Positions 33,971-42,434 of a DNA stretch of 64,000 nt are shown in pieces. The DNA lies in the NCBI GenBank assembly GCA_001600495.1, contig BCKE01000067.1, forward strand, positions 76,167 through 140,166, in the 5' to 3' direction. The notes below the pieces were generated by a model. The model was not told the origin of the DNA, made no database searches, and saw nothing but the letters and a program-made list of their open reading frames with translations. Both the position numbers and the translations under genes were made by a program. The number at the start of each line of letters is the position of its first letter. Position 1 is the stretch's first letter. Source of the DNA: Pilasporangium apinafurcum. Taxonomy: Eukaryota > Oomycota > Peronosporomycetes > Pythiales > Pythiaceae.

Positions 33971-34978
33971 TTACGCTGACGTTTCTTTCTCTTCACCAAT
34001 CTCGTACCGTTCGTACGCGACCACCTTCACATCAATGCCAGTCTTCTTGGCCACGCTATCAATGAATGCACCGACCTTGGGGTTCCCCTCTTCGATAAAA
34101 TGGTCTTGCTCCAACAACGTGAACTCGGCGAAAAACTTGTTCAATCGCCCCTCAGTCATCTTCTCCACGATATGCGCTGGCTTTCCCGAGTCTTTGACTT
34201 GCTCAGCCAAGAATGCGCGCTCCTTGGCGATCATTTCTTCCGGTACCACCGCCCGCGAGAGATACTTGGGCTTGGCTGCGACGATGTGCATCGCCAAGCG
34301 ATGGCCCAAGTGCTCAATCTCCTTCACTTGGTCCGGAGAAGCGCTTGCTGCGGAGTATTGTAACGCCACAAGGGCTCCCGCACGTCCCAATCCAGAACCA
34401 GCAACGTTATGTAGGTAGCTGCAGATCGTGCCTTCCTCCAATTCGAACTTGACGGCTCGGCGAGCAACGACATTCTCACCGACCTTGCCGACCAGTTCTG
34501 GCACCTTCTGCGCCACTGTCTCACCAGCAATGACAACGTCACCAAGTGCTTCGCCCTGTAATTCAGTCTGTAGTTCGCCAGCACCAACAGCATTGGACTC
34601 GGTAAGCGCCTTTGTAATATCAGTCACCAGGGCCTGGAAATGTTCGTTCATGGCCACAAAGTCCGTCTCGCTGTTGATCTCAACCATTGCGCCAGTGTTA
34701 CCGCGCACGTAGACACCGATGAGTCCCTCCGCAGTAGTGCGACCTGCCTTGGCACTAGCAGTTGCAATGCCTTTCTTACGCAACCATTCAAACGCGGCCG
34801 GAAAATCGCCGTTTGTGGCCGCCAACGCGTTCTTGACATCCTTCACTGGTGCTTGCGAGGCCGCGCGCAGCTTCTTGATGGCATCGATGTCTGGTTTGTA
34901 CGTGCTCATGCAACGCATAGGCGTGCGCATAGCCTGACGGCTAGAGGAGGAGAGAAGTAGAGACAGCGCACGCACCAT
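33971..34978 (-). CDS. TSFM: Mitochondrial elongation factor Ts
   Basis: The start at 34978 (MVRALSLLLSSSSRQAMRTP) gives 335 residues with an Arg/Ser-rich presequence typical of mitochondrial import; the frame is open to 35086. EF-Ts signatures: IKKLRAASQAPVKDVKNALA, FEWLRKKGIATASAKAGRTT, AEGLIGVYV, GAMVEINSETDFVA, HIVAAKPKYLSRAVVPEEMI and HIVEKMTEGRLNKFFAEFTL LEQ. EF-Ts exchanges GDP for GTP on mitochondrial EF-Tu. Length and domain order (UBA-like N-domain, two core subdomains) are normal. A short palindrome lies about 90 nt upstream. Confidence 0.93.
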   Translation of the reverse strand: MVRALSLLLSSSSRQAMRTPMRCMSTYKPDIDAIKKLRAASQAPVKDVKNALAATNGDFPAAFEWLRKKGIATASAKAGRTTAEGLIGVYVRGNTGAMVEINSETDFVAMNEHFQALVTDITKALTESNAVGAGELQTELQGEALGDVVIAGETVAQKVPELVGKVGENVVARRAVKFELEEGTICSYLHNVAGSGLGRAGALVALQYSAASASPDQVKEIEHLGHRLAMHIVAAKPKYLSRAVVPEEMIAKERAFLAEQVKDSGKPAHIVEKMTEGRLNKFFAEFTLLEQDHFIEEGNPKVGAFIDSVAKKTGIDVKVVAYERYEIGEEKETSA

Positions 34979-35067
34979 TTTGCGTTTTGTTGGGCGGATG
35001 ATGATCAATGTGTGTGCGTGGATATGCAGCTGACAAGTGAGCAGGCATGAATGGCTCGACGTCGTGA

Positions 35068-35084
35068 GGGTTACAATGTAACCC
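35068..35084. promoter_or_regulatory. GGGTTACA palindrome upstream of EF-Ts
   Basis: GGGTTACAATGTAACCC is a perfect palindrome of 8-bp arms around a single base, 90 nt 5' of the EF-Ts start. A second GGTTACA follows at 35088. Its function is unknown; it may be a transcription factor site. Confidence 0.4.
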
Positions 35085-35289
35085 ATTGGTTACATTTTCA
35101 CATTAATAACATGTCCTTATTTGAAAAGGCGTTGCTGAAGCATTGTTTGACCATGTGGAAGGAGAAATAGCAAACATGAAGGCATGCAACTTCTTTTTTT
35201 TCTTTTAATATTAATGCAACGAGAACAAATACGTTTTGCTAAATTGTTACTAACAGCTATAAATCTGAACTTGGAGGGTCTTAGAGTTA

Positions 35290-35859
35290 TCACCCCTGTG
35301 CCACGGCAGTCTCGGTCTCCAGACCAAACTTGTCAATCCAAAATTGGATCTGATGGTCGTTATTGGAGTTATCCGTCGCACCACTAAAGATCGGACGCAT
35401 GTAGACTGTGTCCGTCTTGACAGTCTTCTCGTCTACAATGGTTGTACGCACACATGTACCTTGCTGCCACAACGACAGACTCATCTTCCCCCACTGGTGG
35501 GACTGACCAGGTGGAATAGTGACATACCCGTTCGAGATCAAGTGTTCATTCACACCTTCAGCGACGGCCATGCCAAAGCCAGAGACAGTGCCTACAATCT
35601 CAGCAATCCCAGCAATGGCTTCAGCTCCAGTAGTTACTGCTGCTAGCGCACTGGTAGATACGCCCAGCACCGATACCACACCGTTGGCTCCTAATGCTGT
35701 GGCGATTGGAGCAGCAGCTCCGGCGGTGCCGATCACAGCCACAGCTGCTCCGACAACAGAGACGATAATACCGGCGATTTCCAGTGCAGCTTCATCCGGT
35801 CCGATTGTGCAGGTCCAAGTGTCTTGTGTGTTATTGACGATGGAGAGATAAGAGCCCAT
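35290..35859 (-). CDS. MGSYLS family protein, copy A
   Basis: A single-exon gene for 189 residues. It starts MGSYLSIVNNT, where Gly2 and Ser6 fit the N-myristoylation consensus. Residues about 28-110 are hydrophobic and Gly/Ala/Val-rich (GIIVSVVGAAVAVIGTAGAA), with glycine-zipper spacing that suggests membrane insertion or helix packing. The C-terminal 75 residues form a conserved polar domain (IPPGQSHQWGKMSLSLWQQG, VYMRPIFSGATDNSNNDHQI, QFWIDKFG). The family is not recognised functionally. Relative to copies B-D it has extra residues in the hydrophobic part. An initiator match lies at 35941-35957. Confidence 0.85.
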   Translation of the reverse strand: MGSYLSIVNNTQDTWTCTIGPDEAALEIAGIIVSVVGAAVAVIGTAGAAAPIATALGANGVVSVLGVSTSALAAVTTGAEAIAGIAEIVGTVSGFGMAVAEGVNEHLISNGYVTIPPGQSHQWGKMSLSLWQQGTCVRTTIVDEKTVKTDTVYMRPIFSGATDNSNNDHQIQFWIDKFGLETETAVAQG

Positions 35860-35940
35860 GGTTGTGTTGCTGGTTGGTAGAGAGCTGGGTCAGTACTTGG
35901 CTTGGATATGAGCTTGACGGCTTGGCTTTGCGCTGCTGAT

Positions 35941-35957
35941 GGGAAGTTGTGGAATGA
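35941..35957 (-). promoter_or_regulatory. Oomycete-type initiator of copy A
   Basis: On the minus strand the site reads TCATTCCACAACTTCCC, one base from the oomycete initiator consensus TCATTYYNCAWTTT, 82 nt 5' of the start codon. Confidence 0.55.
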
Positions 35958-36941
35958 CACTGTTTCCAAAAGGATCGGCAATGCAAAGCAAGCAAATGTT
36001 TGCATTTGGGAGCTGTTCGGATACATTCTAAAAAATTGATGCCTTGAGACTTGTGCATATAGCCGGTCTCATTCCGGCTAGCTTGGTGGGCTGATGTGAA
36101 GTAGGACGGACCAAGTGTTTAAAAATCCATGTATTATGCCGAACACTGTTATAATGTGGAGCTCTATCGAAAAAGATCTTGAAGTGGATGCATGAGCCAC
36201 AAATGTGCTGGTGGTGCGTGAACAGTTGCACCAATCGCAATCAAACAACGGCACTGCCAGCCACGTATTCTTCAAGTCTGTTTGTTATGACCCAGAAAAA
36301 AGCAAATCATTTATTAGTAAACCCTAACCCTTCTTTCATCAGATGGATTTTCTCCCTAAATAACTCGACTAATGAAAATTATTGCATTTGACAATCTCCA
36401 AATCGAAATGATCAATCCCATCAACAGGGATTCCTGACTGGAACAGATCCGCCCGCAGAAATCTCGAGCGATTCTACACGCATTGGCTGAATAAAGAACG
36501 TCTATTTGTCTTTCTTGTTTTGAATATAGATTGACATTTTCTATATGCTTTTAGTTTTTGGCTCATGAGGGGCATCTTGATCAGCTGCTGATATTGTTGA
36601 AGAGGAGATTCAATGGCATGGCTTAGATCAAAGACATCGAAATATATAACATGAAAGTGATCTGTATAGCATAGACCCACGGCAATGTTTGATATAAAGC
36701 GCGTCGTACATGCTCAAGCGGAATGTTGATAAGGTTTTCGGTGTACAAAAGCGCTACAACTATAAGCTTCCAACCGAATAAAACACTACCCACTGTATAG
36801 ATATCATGTCAATATAGATAATATTGCGACGTTCACCAGTATGTCACACCGATTGAGCAATTTCAACGCTAATATTAGTATTAATAAGCATACAACATAC
36901 ATCATGCTTAGAAAAGCTGCAGGAAACGACAAAGCTAATGT

Positions 36942-37496
36942 CTAAGATGCAACCGCAGTCTCAGTCTCGAAACCGAACTTGTCAATCCAAAATTGGATCT
37001 GATGGTCATTGTTCGACCCATCCGTCGCACCACTAAAGATCGGACGCATGTAGACTGTGTCCGTCCGGACAGTCTTCTCGTCCATGATAGTTGTGCGCAC
37101 ACATGTACCTTGCTGCCACAACGACAAACTCATCTTCCCCCACTGATGGGATTGACCAGGTGGAATAGTGACGAAACCTTCGGAGATCAAATGTTCTGTC
37201 ACACCCTCAGCAATGGCATAACCAAAGTCCGAGACGGTACCAGCGATATCGACAATGTCTTTGATGGCTTCCACACTACTCTTTACAGTGGTTATGGCAG
37301 TTGCAGATACACCAACTACTGATACAACACCATTGGCAGCCACTGGTGCAGCAGCACCACCTGTGCCAATGACAGCAGCAGCAGCTCCGACGACAGAGAT
37401 GATGATACCAGCGATCTTGAGAGCAGCCTCATCTGGTCCGATCTTGCAGACGTAGGTGTCTTCGGTGTTGTTGACGATGGAGAGATAGGAGCCCAT
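36942..37496 (-). CDS. MGSYLS family protein, copy B
   Basis: Start at 37496 gives 184 residues, MGSYLSIVNNTEDTYVCKIG. The frame is open upstream to 37718, but the MGSYLS start is shared with all paralogues and is preceded by a (CAA)7 leader. The protein is identical to copies C and D. N-myristoylation motif, Gly/Ala/Val-rich hydrophobic centre and the conserved C-terminal domain are as in copy A, but the hydrophobic part is about five residues shorter. Even antisense frames are identical between B, C and D, so the copies agree at silent sites. Confidence 0.85.
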   Translation of the reverse strand: MGSYLSIVNNTEDTYVCKIGPDEAALKIAGIIISVVGAAAAVIGTGGAAAPVAANGVVSVVGVSATAITTVKSSVEAIKDIVDIAGTVSDFGYAIAEGVTEHLISEGFVTIPPGQSHQWGKMSLSLWQQGTCVRTTIMDEKTVRTDTVYMRPIFSGATDGSNNDHQIQFWIDKFGFETETAVAS

Positions 37497-37558
37497 AGTT
37501 GTTGTTGTTGTTGTTGTTGGTGAAGTACTTGTTGGTAATTCGAATGTGTTTGGTTGAT

Positions 37559-37575
37559 GGCAAATAGCAGAATGA
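37559..37575 (-). promoter_or_regulatory. Oomycete-type initiator of copy B
   Basis: On the minus strand TCATTCTGCTATTTGCC, one mismatch to the consensus TCATTYYNCAWTTT, 63 nt 5' of the start. The transcript leader would contain (CAA)7 just before the ATG. Confidence 0.6.
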
Positions 37576-38040
37576 GTCAGTTGTTTAATAATGCATTTAT
37601 TAATCGTTCTACTTGACTTTATCAGGGCTATACCATGAGGATTACTTGATGTATTCATGTATACGAAGGCATAATACAAGAAAGCAACATCATTTCGCCA
37701 CCATCTCTCTGTATCCAAAGATGGGAGAAATTAACGTGGCTGTCATCACTTCTGTGATACTGGACTGGTATGCTCTGTTATTAATTGCAACGTTACTTTG
37801 TGATGTTGAGATGAAGTTGATGGAGGCTCAAACGCAAAGGTGGAGAGAGGGCCATCGGTCATTTTTTCACAATTAAACGACTATTAGTCATTAACTCTTT
37901 AATATTATACATTTTCAGCCAATCAAAAACTATTATAAAGGATTTAGGGTTAGGTTTTATAATGTTAAGCTGTCCAAGCATTAAAGTAAAGAGGTTAGAA
38001 GCCATTGATGGTGGCGGTAGTGGCTTCGACTTTTTGTTGA

Positions 38041-38101
38041 CCTTTACGAAGAAGATTTGTTACATTGGAGACGTCAATTCATCAAATCTTCTTCGCAAAG
38101 G
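38041..38101. repeat. Hairpin in spacer of the inverted repeat
   Basis: The arms 38041-38059 and 38083-38101 (CCTTTACGAAGAAGATTTG and CAAATCTTCTTCGCAAAGG) pair over 19 bases with one mismatch around a 23-nt loop. No gene overlaps it. Confidence 0.6.
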
Positions 38102-38264
38102 TTCACGGCGAGCAGGTGTCCTCTGAAAATACGAGAAAGACAATGCCATTGTCTTCGGTGTTCAGCTGCGTTTGCTGTTACGAGAAAAAGATTGCGTTTT
38201 TAAATAGTTTGGGTTCACTCTTGCAGAGGGCAATCTTCAATAAAAAGCTTCTCTTTTGAAAGAC

Positions 38265-38281
38265 TCATTCTGCTATTTGCC
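38265..38281 (+). promoter_or_regulatory. Oomycete-type initiator of copy C
   Basis: TCATTCTGCTATTTGCC, 63 nt 5' of the ATG, as in copy B; (CAA)7 lies at 38321-38341. Confidence 0.6.
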
Positions 38282-38343
38282 ATCAACCAAACACATTCGA
38301 ATTACCAACAAGTACTTCACCAACAACAACAACAACAACAACT

Positions 38344-38898
38344 ATGGGCTCCTATCTCTCCATCGTCAACAACACCGAAGACACCTACGTCTGCAAGATC
38401 GGACCAGATGAGGCTGCTCTCAAGATCGCTGGTATCATCATCTCTGTCGTCGGAGCTGCTGCTGCTGTCATTGGCACAGGTGGTGCTGCTGCACCAGTGG
38501 CTGCCAATGGTGTTGTATCAGTAGTTGGTGTATCTGCAACTGCCATAACCACTGTAAAGAGTAGTGTGGAAGCCATCAAAGACATTGTCGATATCGCTGG
38601 TACCGTCTCGGACTTTGGTTATGCCATTGCTGAGGGTGTGACAGAACATTTGATCTCCGAAGGTTTCGTCACTATTCCACCTGGTCAATCCCATCAGTGG
38701 GGGAAGATGAGTTTGTCGTTGTGGCAGCAAGGTACATGTGTGCGCACAACTATCATGGACGAGAAGACTGTCCGGACGGACACAGTCTACATGCGTCCGA
38801 TCTTTAGTGGTGCGACGGATGGGTCGAACAATGACCATCAGATCCAATTTTGGATTGACAAGTTCGGTTTCGAGACTGAGACTGCGGTTGCATCTTAG
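38344..38898 (+). CDS. MGSYLS family protein, copy C
   Basis: 184 residues, identical to copies B and D in protein and, as far as can be seen, in DNA. N-myristoylation motif MGSYLS, hydrophobic Gly/Ala/Val centre (residues about 28-105), and the conserved C-terminal domain from TIPPGQSHQWGK. The gene is oriented head-to-head with copy B as part of an inverted repeat and tandem with copy D. Confidence 0.85.
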   Translation: MGSYLSIVNNTEDTYVCKIGPDEAALKIAGIIISVVGAAAAVIGTGGAAAPVAANGVVSVVGVSATAITTVKSSVEAIKDIVDIAGTVSDFGYAIAEGVTEHLISEGFVTIPPGQSHQWGKMSLSLWQQGTCVRTTIMDEKTVRTDTVYMRPIFSGATDGSNNDHQIQFWIDKFGFETETAVAS

Positions 38899-39778
38899 AC
38901 ATTAGCTTTGTCGTTTCNTGCAGTTATGCTAGACTTAAAATTGGTCTATTTGCGTCTAAATAAAGTAATATACAAGTGTGAAACTCATAAAGCGGACGAT
39001 ATTGTCGCTCATGTTTGTTGGCGAGAACGATCATCTTTTGCGTAATGACTTAATAATTGGAGTGAGATGACTAGATGATATAGAGGTCAGGTAGAATTCA
39101 ATCCTAGCAGTGTATTGATTGATTTATTTTTCACATTACATGACACACACGAACTCTCAAGCACAATCTCTTTCGACAATGCTAACATTCCAGCTAACAC
39201 TTTTGATTTTTCGAGTCAACCATCAATCTGAGCTTATTAATGCTTGCTTAGACCACAATTCTTCTCTCTACAACTTCAATATATTCTCTTTATCCGCCTT
39301 TCAAAGTCTTTCTCCATATACATAATTGACTATTAAGACGCGATATATCCACATGTGCTACATGAATCACTGGTGGACATTGGGACCCAGTTCATCGACA
39401 GTTGAAGTTCATACCAATAAACTTAATATATTTCACCAGTCGATGCAACAGTCACCAATCTTGATAAAGAAGGGTTAGGTTCATAACAGTGACTTCGGAA
39501 CACATGGATGGTAGCGTATCTTTTTATGGCGCTTTGCTGCAACCGAAGAAAGTTTGATGCACAATTGTTACCTTCTTCCATAAATATAGGCAGTCCAGCG
39601 GAGTGGACTGAGAAAGTGATGGACATTTACCTTGTGTCTAGCTTTCCTCATCAATGGATGCACTTTTGACAACGTAACGATTTGTTTGTGGGTAAAACAT
39701 ATCATATCAATGGGATGTTGCTACAGCTATCACATACAAGCTTCAAGCCCACTACTTTCAAGAAGCAGTCATTCTCTC

Positions 39779-39795
39779 TCATTCCGCTATTTGCT
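39779..39795 (+). promoter_or_regulatory. Oomycete-type initiator of copy D
   Basis: TCATTCCGCTATTTGCT, 63 nt 5' of the ATG, followed by a (CAA)7 leader at 39835-39855. Confidence 0.6.
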
Positions 39796-39857
39796 ATCAA
39801 CCAAACACATTCGAATTACCAACAAGTACTTCACCAACAACAACAACAACAACAACT

Positions 39858-40412
39858 ATGGGCTCCTATCTCTCCATCGTCAACAACACCGAAGACACCT
39901 ACGTCTGCAAGATCGGACCAGATGAGGCTGCTCTCAAGATCGCTGGTATCATCATCTCTGTCGTCGGAGCTGCTGCTGCTGTCATTGGCACAGGTGGTGC
40001 TGCTGCACCAGTGGCTGCCAATGGTGTTGTATCAGTAGTTGGTGTATCTGCAACTGCCATAACCACTGTAAAGAGTAGTGTGGAAGCCATCAAAGACATT
40101 GTCGATATCGCTGGTACCGTCTCGGACTTTGGTTATGCCATTGCTGAGGGTGTGACAGAACATTTGATCTCCGAAGGTTTCGTCACTATTCCACCTGGTC
40201 AATCCCATCAGTGGGGGAAGATGAGTTTGTCGTTGTGGCAGCAAGGTACATGTGTGCGCACAACTATCATGGACGAGAAGACTGTCCGGACGGACACAGT
40301 CTACATGCGTCCGATCTTTAGTGGTGCGACGGATGGGTCGAACAATGACCATCAGATCCAATTTTGGATTGACAAGTTCGGTTTCGAGACTGAGACTGCG
40401 GTTGCATCTTAG
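39858..40412 (+). CDS. MGSYLS family protein, copy D
   Basis: 184 residues identical to copies B and C. Motifs and layout are as for copy C. Flanking DNA outside the 659-bp unit is unrelated to that of copy C, so the duplicated block ends sharply at TCATTC on the 5' side and CTGCAG on the 3' side. Confidence 0.85.
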   Translation: MGSYLSIVNNTEDTYVCKIGPDEAALKIAGIIISVVGAAAAVIGTGGAAAPVAANGVVSVVGVSATAITTVKSSVEAIKDIVDIAGTVSDFGYAIAEGVTEHLISEGFVTIPPGQSHQWGKMSLSLWQQGTCVRTTIMDEKTVRTDTVYMRPIFSGATDGSNNDHQIQFWIDKFGFETETAVAS

Positions 40413-40437
40413 ACATTAGCTTTGTCGTTTCCTGCAG

Positions 40438-41128
40438 AGTTACTAGTATTTACTCTACATGGCACGCAATTTTATGATTCGTATTGGTAACGTAATTAAT
40501 AAATGAAAGATTATTCTTTGAACAGACTTGATTGGTGTAATAATATCGCTTCTGGTGCTACTCGGTGGATACCATCATGTGATTATGAAGAGGGATAATC
40601 GAAGTAGTCTTAGTCCGAATAGTATAGACCGCACGTATAGCTTTCCAATGTGTCGTTCGGTAGAATATGCTCGCAATTTGCTATAAGCCGCAAATGTCAG
40701 AAATCAAAACACCATTATGCTACCAAGATTATCTGCTTGTGATTGTTCCCCCTCTCAGCTATTCTGCTCAAGTGGCTTTTACAAGACCTTCAGCCCGAAT
40801 TCACTCTCGTCCGCTGCGTACCTCAAGTTCTATGCGTGATGGACCAGTAAAAGCTCCAAATTCACATCCAAGTTGCTTCACTTTCTAGTCGTCGATCATA
40901 TTTGACTTGGATATCGATGATTGTTAAATTTCACCAGTCGTGAATATTGTTCTCTGTTGACAACGAAATGTTAGGATTATCAGTTACTTAGAAAACGAAT
41001 AAATCATTATATGAAGTGGTGGTGCTGTAATCGAGGCTGATTTGATGCACTACCTCACCACTGCTTTGATATTTCGCTGTGCAAATAGTTAGTCTCGCTA
41101 TCAATACACAAGTGCAAGCTAGTAATGG
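40438..41128. other. Intergenic region inside the cluster
   Basis: No gene recognised. Confidence 0.4.
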
Positions 41129-41529
41129 CTATTCTTCCGCTATTTGCCTTGCTTATCATAAAGATGGATACGATTTTGACGATGCAACGATGGGTGTGTG
41201 GACCAAACAGAATGGACCCTTTGAACTTCGGTTGACCAGTGGTCTGGCATACACTCTAGATATTTAATTCCAGATTTCATCTCCAAAGGTTTCGGTATCA
41301 TTCCGTCTGGCCAGTCCCATCAGTGGGGAAAGATGAGTCTATCGTTGTGGCGACAAGGCACTTATGTGAAAACGACCATCGTGGATGAAACGATAGTGAA
41401 GACGGAGATAATGTTACGTACATCTAACCTTTAGTAATACCACAGCTAATCCCAGCAATGGTCACGAGGTTCAGTTCTGGATTGACGAGTGGCTATGAGA
41501 CTGCGACCATGGTGGCAGAAATGACATAA
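41129..41529 (+). pseudogene. Decayed MGSYLS family copy E
   Basis: A relic initiator (CTATTCTTCCGCTATTTGCC, 41129-41148) is followed, without the MGSYLS start or the hydrophobic part, by the conserved C-terminal block: FQISSKGFGIIPSGQSHQWG, then KMSLSLWRQGTYVKTTIVDE, then a stop and frame change where intact copies read VYMRPIFSGAT, and finally SNGHEVQFWIDE. The gene has lost its 5' half and is interrupted in its 3' half. Confidence 0.7.
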
Positions 41530-41794
41530 GGTAACAACTCCATATTTTGAATGCTTAATTCTCTGTGTTGAGAATTGATTATGCCTTGCACGCTTTTACA
41601 CCAGAAAAAATATTTTCTGAATGCACAAAATTCATATTTGCTCATGGAGGATAAACAGTGAGATCATGTATTATTTTTGTTTAAAAAAAGTATGCAAAAT
41701 CAAGAGAGGAAAAAAGTGTACGCGCATAGCAAATTGTAATCTGCACAGTAAAGGGTCAGCAGGACACTCTCGAATTCAAATTGGTCCTATTTCC

Positions 41795-42367
41795 TTATGC
41801 TGTCTCTGCCGTCATGGTATCAGTCTCAAAGCCGAACTTGTCAATCCAAAACTGGATCTCATGGTCATTATTCGACCCATCCGTCGCACCACTAAAGATC
41901 GGACGCATGTAGACTGTGTCCGTCTTGACAGTCTTCTCATCCACAATGGTTGTGCGCACACATGTTCCCTGTTGCCATAACGACAAACTCATCTTCCCCC
42001 ACCGGTAAGACTGACCGGCCGGAATTTCGATAAAGTCTTGTTTTTTCATTTCATGTAAGAGACCTTGAGCAAGCGCTACGGTGAAACCGGAGGCTGTACC
42101 GGCCGCTGTCACAGCACCAGTAACACTAGCCGCAGTCTCAGTGACGGTAACCAGCGCGGTGGTCGATACGCCTACTATCGATATCACGCCATTTGCGGCG
42201 AGATAGCTCGTGAGTGGCGCCAGCGCACCAGCGCTAGCAATCAGAAGGGCAGACGCGGTGAGGACAGTTCCAAGAATACCAGCGATCCTGATAGCGGCTT
42301 CGTCCGGTCCGAGCTTGCACATGTACGGATCTGGGGTGTTATTGACGATTGAGAGGTAGGAGCCCAT
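41795..42367 (-). CDS. MGSYLS family protein, copy F
   Basis: 190 residues starting MGSYLSIVNNTPDPYMCKLG. The most divergent intact copy: the hydrophobic centre reads GILGTVLTASALLIASAGAL and the segment before the C-terminal domain is LHEMKKQDFIEIPAGQSYRW. The C-terminal domain (KMSLSLWQQGTCVRTTIVDE) is nearly unchanged. N-myristoylation motif kept. Initiator at 42418-42434. Confidence 0.85.
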   Translation of the reverse strand: MGSYLSIVNNTPDPYMCKLGPDEAAIRIAGILGTVLTASALLIASAGALAPLTSYLAANGVISIVGVSTTALVTVTETAASVTGAVTAAGTASGFTVALAQGLLHEMKKQDFIEIPAGQSYRWGKMSLSLWQQGTCVRTTIVDEKTVKTDTVYMRPIFSGATDGSNNDHEIQFWIDKFGFETDTMTAETA

Positions 42368-42417
42368 GATTATTGTCGCGGTTGTCGGTTAATCTCGATG
42401 TTGGTTGCGCAGTTGGA

Positions 42418-42434
42418 GGCAAATATTGGAATGA
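42418..42434 (-). promoter_or_regulatory. Oomycete-type initiator of copy F
   Basis: On the minus strand TCATTCCAATATTTGCC, close to TCATTYYNCAWTTT, 51 nt 5' of the start. Confidence 0.55.

Larger units (their letters stand above)
36917..37578 (-). repeat. Left arm of 662-bp inverted repeat (copy B unit)
   Basis: This arm carries copy B with its initiator, leader and 3' end. It matches, in inverse orientation, 38262-38923. Both arms are 662 bp and end at CTGCAG on the 3' side. No difference was seen apart from the ambiguous base at 38918. The arms flank a 683-bp spacer. Confidence 0.8.
38262..38923 (+). repeat. Right arm of 662-bp inverted repeat (copy C unit)
   Basis: Inverse partner of 36917-37578. 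Base 38918 is called n, six bases from the end of the arm; copy D has C there. The direct repeat with copy D (39779-40437) covers 38265-38923, 659 bp in both. Confidence 0.8.
39779..40437 (+). repeat. Direct repeat unit carrying copy D
   Basis: 659 bp matching 38265-38923 in the same orientation. The only differences seen are two bases in the initiator region (TCATTCCGCTATTTGCT) and the ambiguous base of copy C. Confidence 0.8.

Noticed and set aside
37441-37718. N-terminal extension of copy B to 37718
   Set aside because: The extension crosses the initiator and the CAA leader, and no paralogue has it; MGSYLS is the shared start.
40667-40888. 73-codon plus-strand ORF inside the cluster
   Set aside because: No similarity to the family or to a known domain, and no initiator-like site.
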